Assembly (NCBI GenBank): GCA_032622095.1
Contig: CP136062.1
Coordinates: forward strand, 37,016,918-37,080,917
DNA: 64,000 nt
Direction of reading: 5' to 3'
Origin: Siphonodentalium dalli
Lineage: Eukaryota > Mollusca > Scaphopoda > Gadilida > Siphonodentaliidae
This document shows positions 37,201 through 46,732 of the stretch, in pieces; positions within the stretch are counted from its first letter, which is position 1; every line of letters begins with the position of its first letter. The notes below the pieces were generated by a model. It was not told the origin of the DNA, searched no databases, and worked only from the letters and a program-made list of their open reading frames with translations. Both the position numbers and the translations under genes were made by a program.

Positions 37201-40200
37201 GGTTGGTTATAAACTTGAAGGGATAACTCTATAGCTGGTTATAAACTTGAAGGGATAACTCTATAGCTGGTTATAAACTTGAAGGGATAACTCTATAGTT
37301 GGTTATAAACTCGATGGGATAACTCTATAGCTGGTCATAAACTTGAAGGGATAACTCTATAGCTGGTTATAAACTCGAAGGGATAACTCTATAGTTGGTT
37401 ATACACTCGAAGGGATAACTCTATAGTTGGTTATAAACTCGAAGGGATAACTCTATAGCTGGTTATAAACTTGAAGGGATACCTCTATAGTTGGTTATAA
37501 ACTCGATGGGATAACTCAATAGTTGGTTATAAACTTGAAGGGATAACCCTATAGCTGGTTATAAACTTGAAGGGATAACTATATAGCTGGTTATAAACTT
37601 GAAGGGATAACTTTATATCTGGTTATAAACTCGAAGGGATAAGTCTATAGTTCGTTATAAACTCCTAGGCATAACGCTATAGTTGGTTATAAACTCGAAG
37701 GGATAACTCTATAGTTGGTTATAAACCCGAAGGGATAACTCTATAGTTGGTTATAAACTTGAAGGGATAACTCTATAGCTGGTTATAAACTTGAAGGGAT
37801 AACTCTATAGCTGGTTATAAACTTGAAGGGATAACTCTATAGTTGGTTATAAACTCGATGGGATAACTCTATAGCTGGTCATAAACTTAAAGGGATAACT
37901 CTATAGTTGGTTATATAAACTCGATGGGATAACTCTATAGCTGGTTATAAACTTGAAGGGATAACTCTATAGCTGGTTATAAACTTGAAGGGATACCTCT
38001 ATAGTTGGTTATAAACTCGATGGGATAACTCAATAGTTGGTTATAAACTTGAAGGGATAACTCTATAGCTGGTTATAAACTTGAAGGGATAACTCTATAG
38101 TTGGTTATAAACTCGAAGAGATAACTATATAGCTGGTTATAAACTCGAAGAGATAACTATATAGCTGGTTATAAACTCGAAGGGATAACTCTATAGCTGG
38201 TTATAAACTCGATGGGATAACTCTATAGTTGGTTATAACCACGAAGGGATTACTCTATAGTTGGTTATAAACTCGAAGAGATTACTCTATAGCTGGTTAT
38301 GAACTGGAAGGGATAACTCTATAGCTGGTTATAAGGTCGAGGGAATACTATAGACTTGGTTATAAACCATGTTCATAACTTGACATCTTCCGAAAATAGC
38401 ATTTTAATGTACACAATAAGCCACAAGTTACATTACATCTATAAGCGGAATATCTCTACTAGGACAATAGAATTCCAGATATGTGACCCGCCATATCAAA
38501 TCCAGTCGGAAGTCGAGATTTGTTTACCCTGTGCCAATGCATTCTCTTATATAAGAGAATGCATTGGCCTAACAATTTTTTATCATGTTTTTTAAATAAA
38601 TGTTTCTTACAATTTTTAGGACATAAAATAAAAAACATCCATTACCCTGCAGGGAGCCCCACACATATATAGAAGAGTGTCGTCTGCTCATGTTTGTCTG
38701 GGGCTCTGTATGGGTGAAATTATAAAATTGTTAAAGAATACAAGAACAAATTATTAAAATTGTAAAAAATTGTTAGGCCAATGCATTCTCTTATAAATGC
38801 GAGGCGACCTATGCATTGGCACAGGGTAAAAAAAATCCCGACTTCCGACTGGATTTGATATGGCGGGTCACATATGTCTTTAAAATACACCCTGCTGTCC
38901 CTTTATGTGTGGTCTGAAAAGTCCCAAATAGGAGTTATGTAAGTCAAGTTGTTGATCAATAGTAGGTAAATGGTGACTATACTCTGATCGTGTTCAAAAC
39001 ATTATAAACACTAAATATTGGCAGAAAACAGAAATTAACGGAACAATCCCGTATTCTTCCAATGTGAGAGGATAGTTGGTTATTAATTGCCAATTGCTTC
39101 ATAACAAGTGTTCTGACAGAAATGATATCGACGACCATTCTGGATGTCATTTTAAAGGCACATTGTGGACTTTATTTCAGTGAATAAAATCGATAAATTA
39201 GTATCGAAACACTAACTCCAACGGAAGAAAGTATATCAATCAACTAAGATTGTCGAAAATTCTAACCACATCGACAAAAAACAAAAAACAATTCAGAGAA
39301 TACAACGTTTGAAATACGTAATAATTATTTACTACTTTATTCGGGACGAATTATTGGGTAATAAACATACGACAATGACTCCGCCAACAATTATAATCAA
39401 TGAATGTATTTCGTTTATAACAATGACGTGGCACCATAATTAAAATTTCAGAGATCCTTGATACCCAAATCACGGTTTTTTTTTAGATCGCGCGTAATGT
39501 ATTAATAAGCTGACGCATGCGCACTTGGCGCATTCAGTCGTACTTACTTGGATAGAATTAAGCTGCTGAGATCCACCGCGCTTGTTGATGTAAGCCATCA
39601 GTTGTTCGGCGTGACCTCTCTCTTCCTCAGACATCTTAGCAAAGAATTTGCTGAAGCCTGGTAACGCAACATCGGACCGTGAGAAATAGTAGGACTGAAA
39701 TAGCGGGAAATTCAAATTGTTTTATGTTTGCTTCAGAGAAGTTATAGCCAATAACCTCCTGGCGGAAAATTACTAACTATTATACAATATAATGTATATT
39801 ACATGGCTAAGTATAATGACTTTGTTATTGTTTTCATTATTAATAACTCTTCAATTATAATGAGATTGTGTATGTCAAAACCATTGTTATATAAACTTTA
39901 CTGTTACAGTGGAATTGCCGGTAAAAGTCCAAACAATCTAACAAGATACCAAATTTTTATCAGAACTTGACGGCAAACATTGGAAACGGTCAAATCATTG
40001 AAAAATATTCTGAAAATCATATTCAGACTAAAATATTTGAAATCACTAAACGATTAGCGAAGTTTGTTTACAAATCACTGTAACTGTTTTGTTTACAATA
40101 AACAATTATTTCAACACGCGAAGTATCAATAATGAATATAAGTTTATCTATTTCTCAGTGTTCTTCTTAAAGACATATTATGTACTTGTTTGGGTGCGTG

Positions 40201-43200
40201 AAACTGATAAGTTAGTATTCAGATGCTGTGCCAACTGGAGGAATGTACCATTCTACTAATATCGCCGAAAATCTGAAGCAAATCGACCGTACCACTCCAT
40301 AGCAATCATCGTCTGAACTACGCTCAAATGAAAATATTTACTACTCGATTCGGGACGCATCTATCGGCGATAAACTAACGAAAACGATTTCGCAGTCGAG
40401 AGTCACTGCATTTAATTAATACATACGAATGACGGTGTGTGTGTTGTCAATTTGGATATAATATTTGTTAAAATTACTACTTTGAGTAAGATTATTATCC
40501 ATTTATATTTGATCACCTTACCGGAGTGTTTCACATCACTTTATCTAGTGGTGATGTTTTAAAGGTACTCAATCCGATCAGACACTACTAAATTACTATT
40601 TCTTTGGCTTCTGGGGTGAAAAATATTTGATTCGAGTCGAGGAACCTACCCATCAAAGCTCAATTGAAAAATAACTAACTTCAAAAATCGATATCTGATC
40701 ACTCTGAGCTTTGATGGGTAGGTTCCTCGACTCGAATCAAATATTTTTACACCCGAAGCCAAAGAAATAGTAATTTAGGAGCGTCTGATCGGATTGAGTA
40801 CCTTTAAAGACTTTTGTATTTTTTTGCACATTTACCCACTGCTAGTGCCTCGAGTTCATTTAAGAAAAACACACGCTGGAATCCATTGACTAAAATACAT
40901 CCAGCAATAACAGTCAGGTATAGTTGTATGTAGACTCACATATGCCTGGTAGAAGAAGCTAGCTTGTAGTTCCAGTCGGATCTGTTCCTGTAGTCTGCTG
41001 TTCACCTTCGATGTATAATTCTGTCGTACAAGTAATGACTGACCTGTAAATGTCAATTGTATTTAAAGGTACTCAATCCGTAAAGAGGGTCCCCATCTCA
41101 ACAGATTCAAACAACAACAATCCGATCAGAGGGTCCTATATTACTATTTGTTTGTCTTTGGGGGTAAAAAATATTTGATTCTAGTCGAGGAACCCATCAA
41201 ACAAAGCTCAGAGTTATTAGATATTGATTTTTGAAATTTGTTATGTTCTCGAGATGAGTACTAATAATTGCCGTCAATTTCGTATCCTGCTCGAGATGTG
41301 TACACCAAAACAATATTCAAACAGACAAGGATGGATAACTCTAAAATCAAGGGGTAATAATAACGCAATTTTGACTGAGTTCTGGGCCAGAAAGTATTCC
41401 CGATAATGAAAAATAATAGATTTCTAAAATCGATATTTAACAAATCTGAGCTTTGATGGGTGACTTCCTCGACTCGAATAAAATATTTTTGACCCCCGAA
41501 GCCATTGAAATAGTAATTGAGAGGAGTTTTATCGGATTGAGTACCTTTACGATATACAGCAATGCCCTAAGTAATCGACTTCTTAATCACAGCAGAATTA
41601 TGGGTAACTTTTCAGGATTAGCTTTCACTGAGAGCTTTCTGATGAATGGCAACAAGCCATATTTCCGACTAAATCCTGAAAAGTTACCCATAATTCTGCT
41701 GTGGTTAAGAAGTAGATTACTTAGGGCATTACTGTACTAAATAACTGTATAGGTAACAGCTTTGACTAATTGTGGTATACGCAGTTGAGAAAAAGACGAC
41801 ATTTATTTGGCATCAAATAGATCTGATGGCAGACAAGGGTGTGGTATACACCAGTAAAAATGTGACATGCAGTCATGCTCTACTGTACTTAAAATCATGA
41901 GTGTTTTTTGGACCACATAATTAGCAGTGTGTGAACATATGCAGCCACTGTATTTAAAGAGTGTCACCGAGTAGCATGCTTTGAACGTGTTCCTTTGAAA
42001 CAGTTTATCTGTGTCGCTATTGTATTTTCCGCTCAGAAATGTGTATGTAACAAGTATAATAGCGTCAATTGTCAATGTTCCAATGGAGCTGCCATTAACA
42101 TGCATAATGGACCGAGGAAATCAAATTGTTGCCTACCCGTGCAATCGTTTTTTTTATATTTTTTGTTTTATTTTTATGATTTATCAAGACAGCCACCGGC
42201 AACACATACTATAGTAGTTTATATAAATTATAAATACGTAAGAAATCCTTACCAAATGTCCTTATGGCAGTGATATCTCAGTGGAGCTATGGGAGATAAC
42301 TCTGCCTGGAGCCTGAGCCCGGTCACACTCCATGCAGCGCCCTCTACGTTATCACTGCGATGTTGCACTGCCACAAGGCAATCTCTACCAGAGCGCACCA
42401 GTCATACTTCCTTACTGAGTCATCAAGGGAGGTAAATCCTGCATGGTGTTTGGCCACAAGGATGGTACTTTGCGGACCAATACATATATTTTTACACATC
42501 GTCGGAACTATATTTAGTCACCTACTAGTACTATCTTATTTTGACCACCTTAAAGGGGTACTGTACCCCAATTTCAATAAATTCCCGGTGACAATAGCGA
42601 TCTAATATCAATAGTATATTTTAAAATAACTAATTTGAGTCGACGATGTCTACTGAAAACGTTCCGGTTAACAGGCTATCACAAAAGTAAAATTGAATTA
42701 TTTAATATAAATTAATTTATGGCTGGAGTCATAAAATGGAGTATTATGCCAGTACGAGTTACCGTTCTTGAAATCGTATCTGTTGCGTGTCTTTTATCGA
42801 CGGCCGTTCGCGAACATTATTGAGTTGCAAACAAAACATCAAACATGTTACCTGCAAAAGAAAGGCCGCTATAACCGATTCGGAAAAAAAGAGAAAGAAA
42901 CAAGAGTCATAAAGCGTCAAGTATTTTTATAGGGAGTGAGATTGTTCGATGGAACAGATTGAAGACATCAATTGAAGCTGTGAACAATGAACTTCCGGTT
43001 CTTCCTGCGACCTGAGTATTCTCCGGTGAAGGTCAAAAACATGGCGCGTACTTTGAAGTCGTAATATATTCGTTTCCAAGATCAATATTTTCTTCGGTAA
43101 ATTAGGTTTATACGAAACTCATATAACACGAACACAATCTAACTTGAAAGTTATTTCAATGGAAGTAAATAAAAAAATTGTCTATCCCTGTGTACAGTAC

Positions 43201-44169
43201 CCCTTTAAGTTAGCAATAATGGTAATTATTTCGGTATTGATAAGAACAATATGAACTGAGCCAGGCATCGACAATTTTAATCATAAAACATAAGAACAAA
43301 GAACACGTAAGAAATCCTTACAAAATGTCCTTATGGCAGTGGTATCTCAGCGGAGCGATGGGAGATAACTCTCAGTGACGTAGCGACATGGTGTTTGGGT
43401 CTCTCACACCCCCCAATGAGGACCATAGTTTTCAATAGTTGGACATTTCATGACTCAAATTCCAATAGTTGTACTTATACTTATACATTTAGTTCATATC
43501 ATAGCAGTATATTAATAAGTTTATTTAAATTTGTCCTGCAAGGTAGCAATGTAATGTCAATATTACAAGTTGATACACAATCATTTGAGTAAATACAATC
43601 CAGTAATGCTCACTACCTGCATACATATATGAAATTGAAAGAAAAGCATTTCATTCCATTTCAGACTGGTATGTTTTACCAACCAATAGATCTATGGTCA
43701 CTGGACTATAATAATTAGCAATGCCAAACCTCCATATCTTTCTGAGGACAGCATTAATAATATATCATTCAGCATGCATACGTGTTACCATTGTGTGAGT
43801 TATAACTTGAGACTCCTTGGAAATTGATACATGTATTTAAACTCGTATTCGTTCATCAACCATATTCTGATTAATATCATGTATAATGCACTTCATATAC
43901 AGTGTATACTCAATATATAGAAACCCAAATAATGAAGCCATTAAGCCAATATTGGAATTTTGCATTACTCATAACCAAATCCTATATAGTTGGAAATTGT
44001 ATTAGATCAAATCCTATATAGTTGGAAATTGTATTGTTTCACACCCCCCCCCCCCCAGAAACGTCACTGCGTGTCCCTGTAAAATAATCATAGACGTACC
44101 TTCGAGTGGGTCGTCATCGCTGAAGGCGCCATACGCTAAACACACCACAAGAATCAATCGTAACATCAT
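25072..44169 (-). CDS. Secreted H-type ferritin (gene A), six coding exons
   Basis: Coding exons, in order of transcription: 44169-44100, 41043-40940, 39694-39548, 35313-35257, 29559-29425, 25212-25072, giving 654 nt and 217 residues plus stop. All junctions are GT-AG and the phases join. The product stores iron by oxidising Fe(II). All six ferroxidase-centre residues are present: E48, Y55, E83, H86, E148 and Q184 (human H chain E27, Y34, E62, H65, E107, Q141). Residues 1-17 form a signal peptide, so the protein should enter the secretory route. N32-Y-T and N122-A-T are possible glycosylation sites. Unusual features are a 19-residue exon before helix C (108-126) and His174 in place of the conserved three-fold-channel Asp131. 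Intracellular (soma-type) ferritins are usually about 170-180 residues. Snail yolk ferritins are, from memory, also secreted with an insertion. Gene B lies head to head with this gene. Confidence 0.93.
25240..25388. repeat. Partial copy of the 'AGGGGTACTGTAC' MITE
   Basis: Matches the right half of 63110-63453 (CATAGAGCACATGAGTGTAT, CAAATTCATTCATTTGTTGC) and ends GTACAGTACCCCTTTAA. Confidence 0.7.
25385..25784. mobile_element. TTAA-flanked MITE, 'CCCTTTACCCAACA' family, with nested hairpin element
   Basis: TTAACCCTTTACCCAACA at the left, TGTTGGGTAAAGGGTTAA at the right, 400 bases. It contains an inner element of 229 bases (25532-25760) with ends CCCTGTGCC/GGCACAGGG and a palindrome at each end. 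Nearly identical copy at 32544-32943, reversed copy at about 45345-45743. It lies in intron 5 of ferritin A. Confidence 0.8.
26115..26345. repeat. Minisatellite, 25-28-bp unit
   Basis: About nine copies of GTTAGTTCCCCGTATATTAT plus a variable G(T)3-5GT run. Confidence 0.85.
27073..27193. mobile_element. Palindromic MITE, 'TACAGTAATGCCCTAATTAA' family
   Basis: Left arm TACAGTAATGCCCTAATTAA pairs with the right arm TTAATTAGGGCATTACTGTA almost base for base, with the centre near TCAGGATCAAATT. Related copies at 41555-41736 and 50355-50498, half copy at 47770-47848. Confidence 0.75.
28210..28617. mobile_element. Double-hairpin element, 'GCAGAATGAGGTCC' family
   Basis: Hairpins at 28238-28323 and 28527-28588 enclose a spacer that is the inverse of that at 23036-23237. 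Outer inverted repeats (AAGCCTGCAAATA...TGTCATTTGCAGAATG and its complement) extend beyond the hairpins, giving the full ends. Confidence 0.7.
28743..29170. mobile_element. TTAA-flanked MITE, 'CCCTTTCAGTGCC' family, copy b
   Basis: TTAACCCTTTCAGTGCCAGG at the left, CCTGGCACTCAAAGGGTTAA at the right. Contains a collapsed hairpin of the CCCTGTGCC family at 29079-29120. Confidence 0.75.
29425..29559 (-). CDS. Ferritin A exon 5 (helix C)
   Basis: 135 nt, phase 0 to 0, acceptor TTTACAG, donor GTATGT. Encodes [20 protein letters not shown] and [10 protein letters not shown]...DPH, the ferritin helix C with ligand E148 and the DPH turn. The acceptor and exon start are tandemly duplicated upstream (29575-29735). 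Confidence 0.93.
29575..29735. repeat. Tandem duplication of ferritin A exon 5 acceptor region
   Basis: About three extra copies of a 45-48-base unit covering the acceptor and first bases of exon 5 (plus-strand words GTTACCCCACTAATGG, CCTGTAAACATTAAAACCCG). Two copies keep an AG acceptor but read CAT-TAG in place of the exon's CAT-GAG, so using them would bring in a stop. Confidence 0.8.
29736..30899. other. Ferritin A intron 4, no gene seen
   Basis: Repeated short words CGCTCTTTAT(T/G) occur at 30488-30538. No exon-like sequence is recognised. Confidence 0.35.
30900..32543. repeat. 51-bp minisatellite, about 32 copies
   Basis: Unit: ATCTGACATGTTGCAAACGA, TGTGGCTATATTTTCAACAA, AATAGTTCATT. 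The unit length is a multiple of three, so it stays open as long frames on both strands (462 codons plus, 416 codons minus). These are by-products of the repeat. Between about 31620 and 32160 a four-unit (204-bp) higher-order period is visible. It lies in intron 4 of ferritin A and adjoins a MITE at 32544. Confidence 0.95.
32544..32943. mobile_element. TTAA-flanked MITE, 'CCCTTTACCCAACA' family, copy b
   Basis: Same 400-base structure as 25385-25784, with inner element 32691-32919. Nearly identical sequence suggests recent spread. Confidence 0.8.
32979..33046. repeat. Short hairpin of the 'GAAATGTTCAGATAATAAG' family
   Basis: GGAAATGTTCAGATAATAAG pairs with AATAATCTGAATATTTCC. Confidence 0.6.
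33047..35256. other. Ferritin A intron 4, no gene seen
   Basis: AT-rich intron sequence. Short open frames (for example 34169-34447) have no recognisable domains or splice context. Confidence 0.4.
35257..35313 (-). CDS. Ferritin A exon 4, lineage-specific insertion
   Basis: A 57-nt exon between a strong polypyrimidine tract with ACAG and donor GTACGT, in phase 0 at both ends. It encodes [19 protein letters not shown], which has no counterpart in soma ferritins. It falls between the RGG motif after helix B and the E(R)HEWG start of helix C. It adds one Cys (C112) and one sequon (N122-A-T). Skipping it leaves the frame intact, so alternative splicing is possible. The evidence is splice signals and frame, not homology. 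Confidence 0.72.
35410..35835. repeat. Minisatellite, 44-52-bp unit, about nine copies
   Basis: Unit: TTTGTCTCAAGTGATTTGAT, TGGTGGGTCTCGGCTCGCG, TTGTCTGCAT, with length variants. It lies about 100 bases upstream of exon 4 of ferritin A in transcription direction. Open frames on both strands are repeat artefacts. Confidence 0.85.
36138..36730 (-). CDS. Unrecognised 196-aa ORF, possibly retroelement ORF1 remnant
   Basis: Minus-strand frame from ATG at 36730 to TAA. An N-terminal hydrophobic/aromatic part ([17 protein letters not shown], about residues 25-41) is followed by a lysine-rich stretch ([20 protein letters not shown], about 67-86), a proline run (PPPPSPPP) and an acidic Ser/Glu tail. 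A fold-like start with a basic middle and acidic low-complexity tail recalls nucleic-acid-binding ORF1/gag-like proteins of retroelements, but I cannot name a family. It sits inside intron 3 of ferritin A on the same strand, with no exon-like splice context. GC content is higher than the surroundings. Confidence 0.4.
36838..38365. repeat. 32-bp satellite-like tandem array, about 47 copies
   Basis: Unit: TTGGTTATAAACTCGAAGGG, ATAACTCTATAG, with variants (TTGAAG, CTGG). It lies in intron 3 of ferritin A. An internal block near 36870-37000 is repeated near 37610-37720 with the same variants (CCTAGG), indicating segmental duplication within the array. Confidence 0.95.
38481..38873. mobile_element. 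Inverted-repeat element 'ATGTGACCCGCCATATC' with nested hairpin element
   Basis: ATGTGACCCGCCATATCAAA and its complement at 38854-38873 (TTTGATATGGCGGGTCACAT, first base shared by near match) form long termini. Inside is a copy of the CCCTGTGCC...GGCACAGGG element (38527-38826) carrying a palindrome at both ends. Confidence 0.75.
38874..39547. other. Ferritin A intron 3, no gene seen
   Basis: Unannotated AT-rich sequence directly downstream of exon 3. Confidence 0.4.
39548..39694 (-). CDS. Ferritin A exon 3 (end of helix A to helix B)
   Basis: Acceptor TATTTCAG, donor GTAAGT, 147 nt, phase 0 to 0. Encodes [17 protein letters not shown] and [19 protein letters not shown], carrying ligands E83 and H86. 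Same length as exon 3 of gene B. Confidence 0.94.
39695..40166. other. Ferritin A intron 2, no gene seen
   Basis: AT-rich intron sequence without shared repeats. Confidence 0.4.
40167..40543. mobile_element. MITE, 'AAGACATATTATG' family, copy 4
   Basis: TTAAAGACATATTATGTAC at the left, TGTTTCACATCACTTTA at the right. In intron 2 of ferritin A. Confidence 0.75.
40559..40807. mobile_element. TTAA-flanked MITE, 'AAGGTACTCAATCCGAT' family, compact palindrome
   Basis: Two arms of about 120 bases, nearly complementary along their whole length, with TTAA at both ends. In intron 2 of ferritin A. Confidence 0.8.
40940..41043 (-). CDS. Ferritin A exon 2 (helix A)
   Basis: Acceptor TTTACAG, donor GTGAGT, 104 nt, phase 1 to 0. 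Encodes [12 protein letters not shown] and [19 protein letters not shown], the ferritin helix A with ferroxidase ligands E48 and Y55. N32-Y-T is a glycosylation sequon. A MITE ends 19 bases upstream of the exon start (41063). Confidence 0.93.
41063..41550. mobile_element. MITE, 'AAGGTACTCAATCCGAT' family, copy d
   Basis: Left TTAAAGGTACTCAATCCG, right GGATTGAGTACCTTTAC. In intron 1 of ferritin A, ending 19 bases before exon 2. Confidence 0.75.
41555..41736. mobile_element. Palindromic MITE, 'TACAGTAATGCCCTAATTAA' family, copy 2
   Basis: TACAGCAATGCCCTAAGTAA at the left and TTACTTAGGGCATTACTGTA at the right. Interior includes AGGATTTAGTCGGAAATATG as its complement. Confidence 0.75.
41737..42549. 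other. Ferritin A intron 1, no gene seen; short direct repeat
   Basis: 42237-42303 (AAGAAATCCTTACCAAATGT ...) is repeated at 43305-43372. Nothing coding is recognised. Confidence 0.45.
42550..43208. mobile_element. TTAA-flanked MITE, 'AGGGGTACTGTAC' family
   Basis: TTAAAGGGGTACTGTACCCC at the left, GTACAGTACCCCTTTAA at the right, 659 bases. The interior shares ATAGCGATCTAATATCAATA with the complement of 6040-6065. In intron 1 of ferritin A. Confidence 0.75.
43209..44099. other. Ferritin A intron 1, first part, no gene seen
   Basis: Repeat copy at 43305-43372, a 23-base direct repeat (AATCCTATATAGTTGGAAATT) near 43977 and 44008, and a C tract at about 44044-44056. Confidence 0.4.
44100..44169 (-). 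CDS. Ferritin A exon 1 (signal peptide)
   Basis: Encodes [17 protein letters not shown] followed by acidic DDDPLE, ending in phase 1 at donor GTACGT. The hydrophobic core with a small residue before the acidic stretch predicts cleavage after about residue 17. Two ATGs are adjacent. The first is chosen because it is the first downstream of the TATA box. Confidence 0.88.
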
Positions 44170-44208
44170 CTTCGATTCGTTCAGGTGAAGAAATGGTCGT
44201 CTGCTAGA

Positions 44209-44214
44209 TTTATA
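44209..44214 (-). promoter_or_regulatory. Probable TATA box of ferritin A
   Basis: TATAAA on the minus strand (context GCGTATAAATC), 40 bases before the ATG. It implies a very short 5' leader. No CAGTGN iron-responsive-element hairpin is seen in it, as expected for a secreted ferritin. Confidence 0.6.
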
Positions 44215-44535
44215 CGCAGTATCTCTGAAGGATCAAACTCCAAACTGTCGCACAGCTGCTGATAATAATAGTGATTACCGGATGACCGTATGTGATATAA
44301 GGTTAACTTATGTATGGTTCGCAGTCAAAACCAATTGACTTGATAAGATGAACTTACATGCATCATGTATGTGGGTGCACTGTGAAAGTTGCATGTATGG
44401 TACGAAGACACTTGTCAACATATCGGCAGCCAAGAGGGATGTATCAAGCTCCATGCAGAGTTCAGTCCCCTGTTATGCAGGATTTACCGCTGCCAGCACC
44501 AACACACAATGTGTAAAAATAACTAATTTATTTAT

Positions 44536-45227
44536 TTGAGACTGTTGTATAGGTTACAATTCGCTATTCTGAGAATATATTCATCTGACAATTGTCTCGA
44601 TCAAGCCAGAATGAATTGTAACTGGAAAAAACACTTCAATAAAAAAATGTTATATTTAATTAAGAGAATGCATATGTCGGCAGCGGTCAGACATAGTGTA
44701 GCGAGGGGACTGAACTATGTTTTGCAGATTGATAGACAGTCTTCGAACTATATGTTTACCGTTCAAGTGGGTAACGTTCATGCAAGTTGTAAATTTGGCG
44801 AAAACGTCATTAATTTCGTGGTTCGATCGATTTCACAGTCAGTGATTTGTAGTTCGTGTTCAATAGATATATCAGAGTTATATGGAGGCACGGACTCAGT
44901 ATGAATGTTCATTGCTTCATATGTGCTCAACTCAGTGGGCGTGAACCACGTCTAATTTCTTATCGAAATGGCCATGTATACGATCGGAATGGCACATTCC
45001 CACAAACCAGACCAAGCTTGAAAATCGATCCCGACCTATATTACCACCTCGGTTACGGGGACATCCTTATAAAGGAAGCCCTTTCACTGAGAATTGCATG
45101 GGAAGAATATCAGTCTGAACATGGGTTAGAACCCACTTCCTCAGAAATTCTTGAACTGACATTCTTGAGCAACCTTGAGGGAAATACCATTGTAAATTCC
45201 AAGTTAATCATGTTAAAGTCAGGTTAA
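44536..45227 (+). other. Two overlapping uncharacterised ORFs, possible decayed gene
   Basis: Two frames, 44536-44904 (122 codons) and 44856-45227 (123 codons), overlap in different phases. The second reads GREPRLISYRNGHVYDRNGT and LYYHLGYGDILIKEALSLR, a normal-looking amino-acid composition that does not resemble repeat translation. An AATAAA lies at 45297. I recognise no family. It could be a frameshifted retroposed copy of something, or chance. Confidence 0.25.
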
Positions 45228-45344
45228 CAATGATATACTCTGGTCAAAGCCATGTAAAAATACATACTCTTGTAAATTTCAAGTGAAGGTATGGTCAATA
45301 AATACTCACAACAATACCAATCACGATATCATATTTGCCGAAAA

Positions 45345-45743
45345 AGACTTATATAACAGAACGGCCCTGTGCCAATGCATTCTCTTATATATGCGAGTCG
45401 ACCATAGGTCGCCTCGCATATATAAGAGAATACATTGGCTTAACACATTAAAAATTATAAAATTGTTAAAGAATGTAAGAAAAAATGGTAAAAAGTGTTT
45501 AAAAAAGTTTTTTTTTTAGGCCAATGCATTCTCTTATATATGCGAGGCGACCTATGGTCGACTCGCATATATAAGAGAATGCATTGGCACAGGGCATAAC
45601 TGTAACTATCACAATGTGGTCAAGGAGCCGGTTCCAATGATATCCATATTTGTATGGTTCTATTGAGACAGACCGAAGATATTTTAGGCTATTGAAGCTT
45701 TATTTGGCCGGTTTTGGCCGGTTTGTTGGGTAAAGGGTTTTAA
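45345..45743 (-). mobile_element. MITE, 'CCCTTTACCCAACA' family, reversed copy
   Basis: Right end GTTTGTTGGGTAAAGGGTTT. The left end is eroded (ATATAACAGAACGGCCCTGT). Inner CCCTGTGCC...GGCACAGGG element at 45365-45594. Confidence 0.75.
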
Positions 45744-46040
45744 CAACGGTTTATCTTGGTAGTTTGGACGATGAGCGAGTGTGGTTACAACGTCCATATA
45801 TATGGTGATTGGTAGTTCAAACTGGAATTAATTTGCGATCGCCATGCACTGATCGTATACAGGGAGCCGTTACATTGCGTGACCTCTCGTAACTGCATCC
45901 GTGCATGTCTATACTATTTCTGGAAGAAGTCAGTGGATTTTTTGCCAGGCCGCCAAATATTCCAAGTGGTGAAAAATAACATATTTCAAAAATCAAATAT
46001 TTATTACCCCCGAAGCCGAAGAAATCTTAATTAAAGTATC

Positions 46041-46375
46041 TTCATAGACATATTATAAACTTGTTCGAGTTTGTGAAACTGATAAGTTAGTACTCAGGCG
46101 GTATATCAACCTGGGACATGTAGCATTGTACTAACATCGCCGGAAATTTCAAAGAAATCGACCATATGAACTGCGCTCAATTGTAAATATTTACTTCTCG
46201 ATTCTATATTCAGCTATTGGCGATAAATTGATTTCACCACAGAGAGTTATTGCATTTAATCAATATATAAGAATGGCGGTGTGTGTGTGTATGTTGTCAA
46301 TTTTTACTAATATTCGTAAAAATAAAAATATTCAGCAAGACCATTCTCATTTCAGATTGTTTCACATCACTTTAA
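46041..46375. mobile_element. MITE, 'AAGACATATTATG' family, copy 5
   Basis: Left end degraded (TTCATAGACATATTATAAAC), right end TGTTTCACATCACTTTAA. It ends about 360 bases upstream of the ferritin B ATG. Confidence 0.65.
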
Positions 46376-46732
46376 TATTTGCTCTGGTTTTTTTTTTGTG
46401 GAGATCCTGGGTTCATTGAACCCGTACGACATTGATCGTGTGAATGTCACTTGGGTTGGTCTGGTCTACGTGCATGAACCCGTCACTGCATCTCGATGAG
46501 GGTTAAATCGAATGTCATTGCATCGTAAGAATCCCACTCGACCGACTCATTGTTATCAATACTTTTATTTGTGAATGATGTATATATGGGTCAACTGGCG
46601 ATAAACTTCTGGAGTATATTAGGGCTATGTACTTTGGTCAGTGTGTGCAGACGACAGCACTAAATTGTGACGTCGTACATCGAGTTCAAAAGGTAAACAT
46701 ACATCTATCCGTATCTATGGAAATTGAAAAGG

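Larger units (their letters stand above)
44170..46732. promoter_or_regulatory. Divergent intergenic region between ferritin A and B
   Basis: 2.56 kb between the two start codons. It contains the TATA box of gene A, weakly supported open frames (44536-45227), a reversed MITE with nested hairpin (45345-45743) and a MITE of the 'AAGACATATTATG' family (46041-46375). TATATAT at 46581-46587 and TGACGTCG near 46667 are candidate elements for gene B. Shared regulation is an inference from the head-to-head layout. Confidence 0.5.

Noticed and set aside
36838-38365. CRISPR-like array
   Set aside because: The 32-bp units are contiguous without unique spacers, and the window is eukaryotic.
46636-46655. 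Iron-responsive element upstream of ferritin B (CAGTGT)
   Set aside because: The five bases on either side of the CAGTGT do not pair, so no IRE stem forms.
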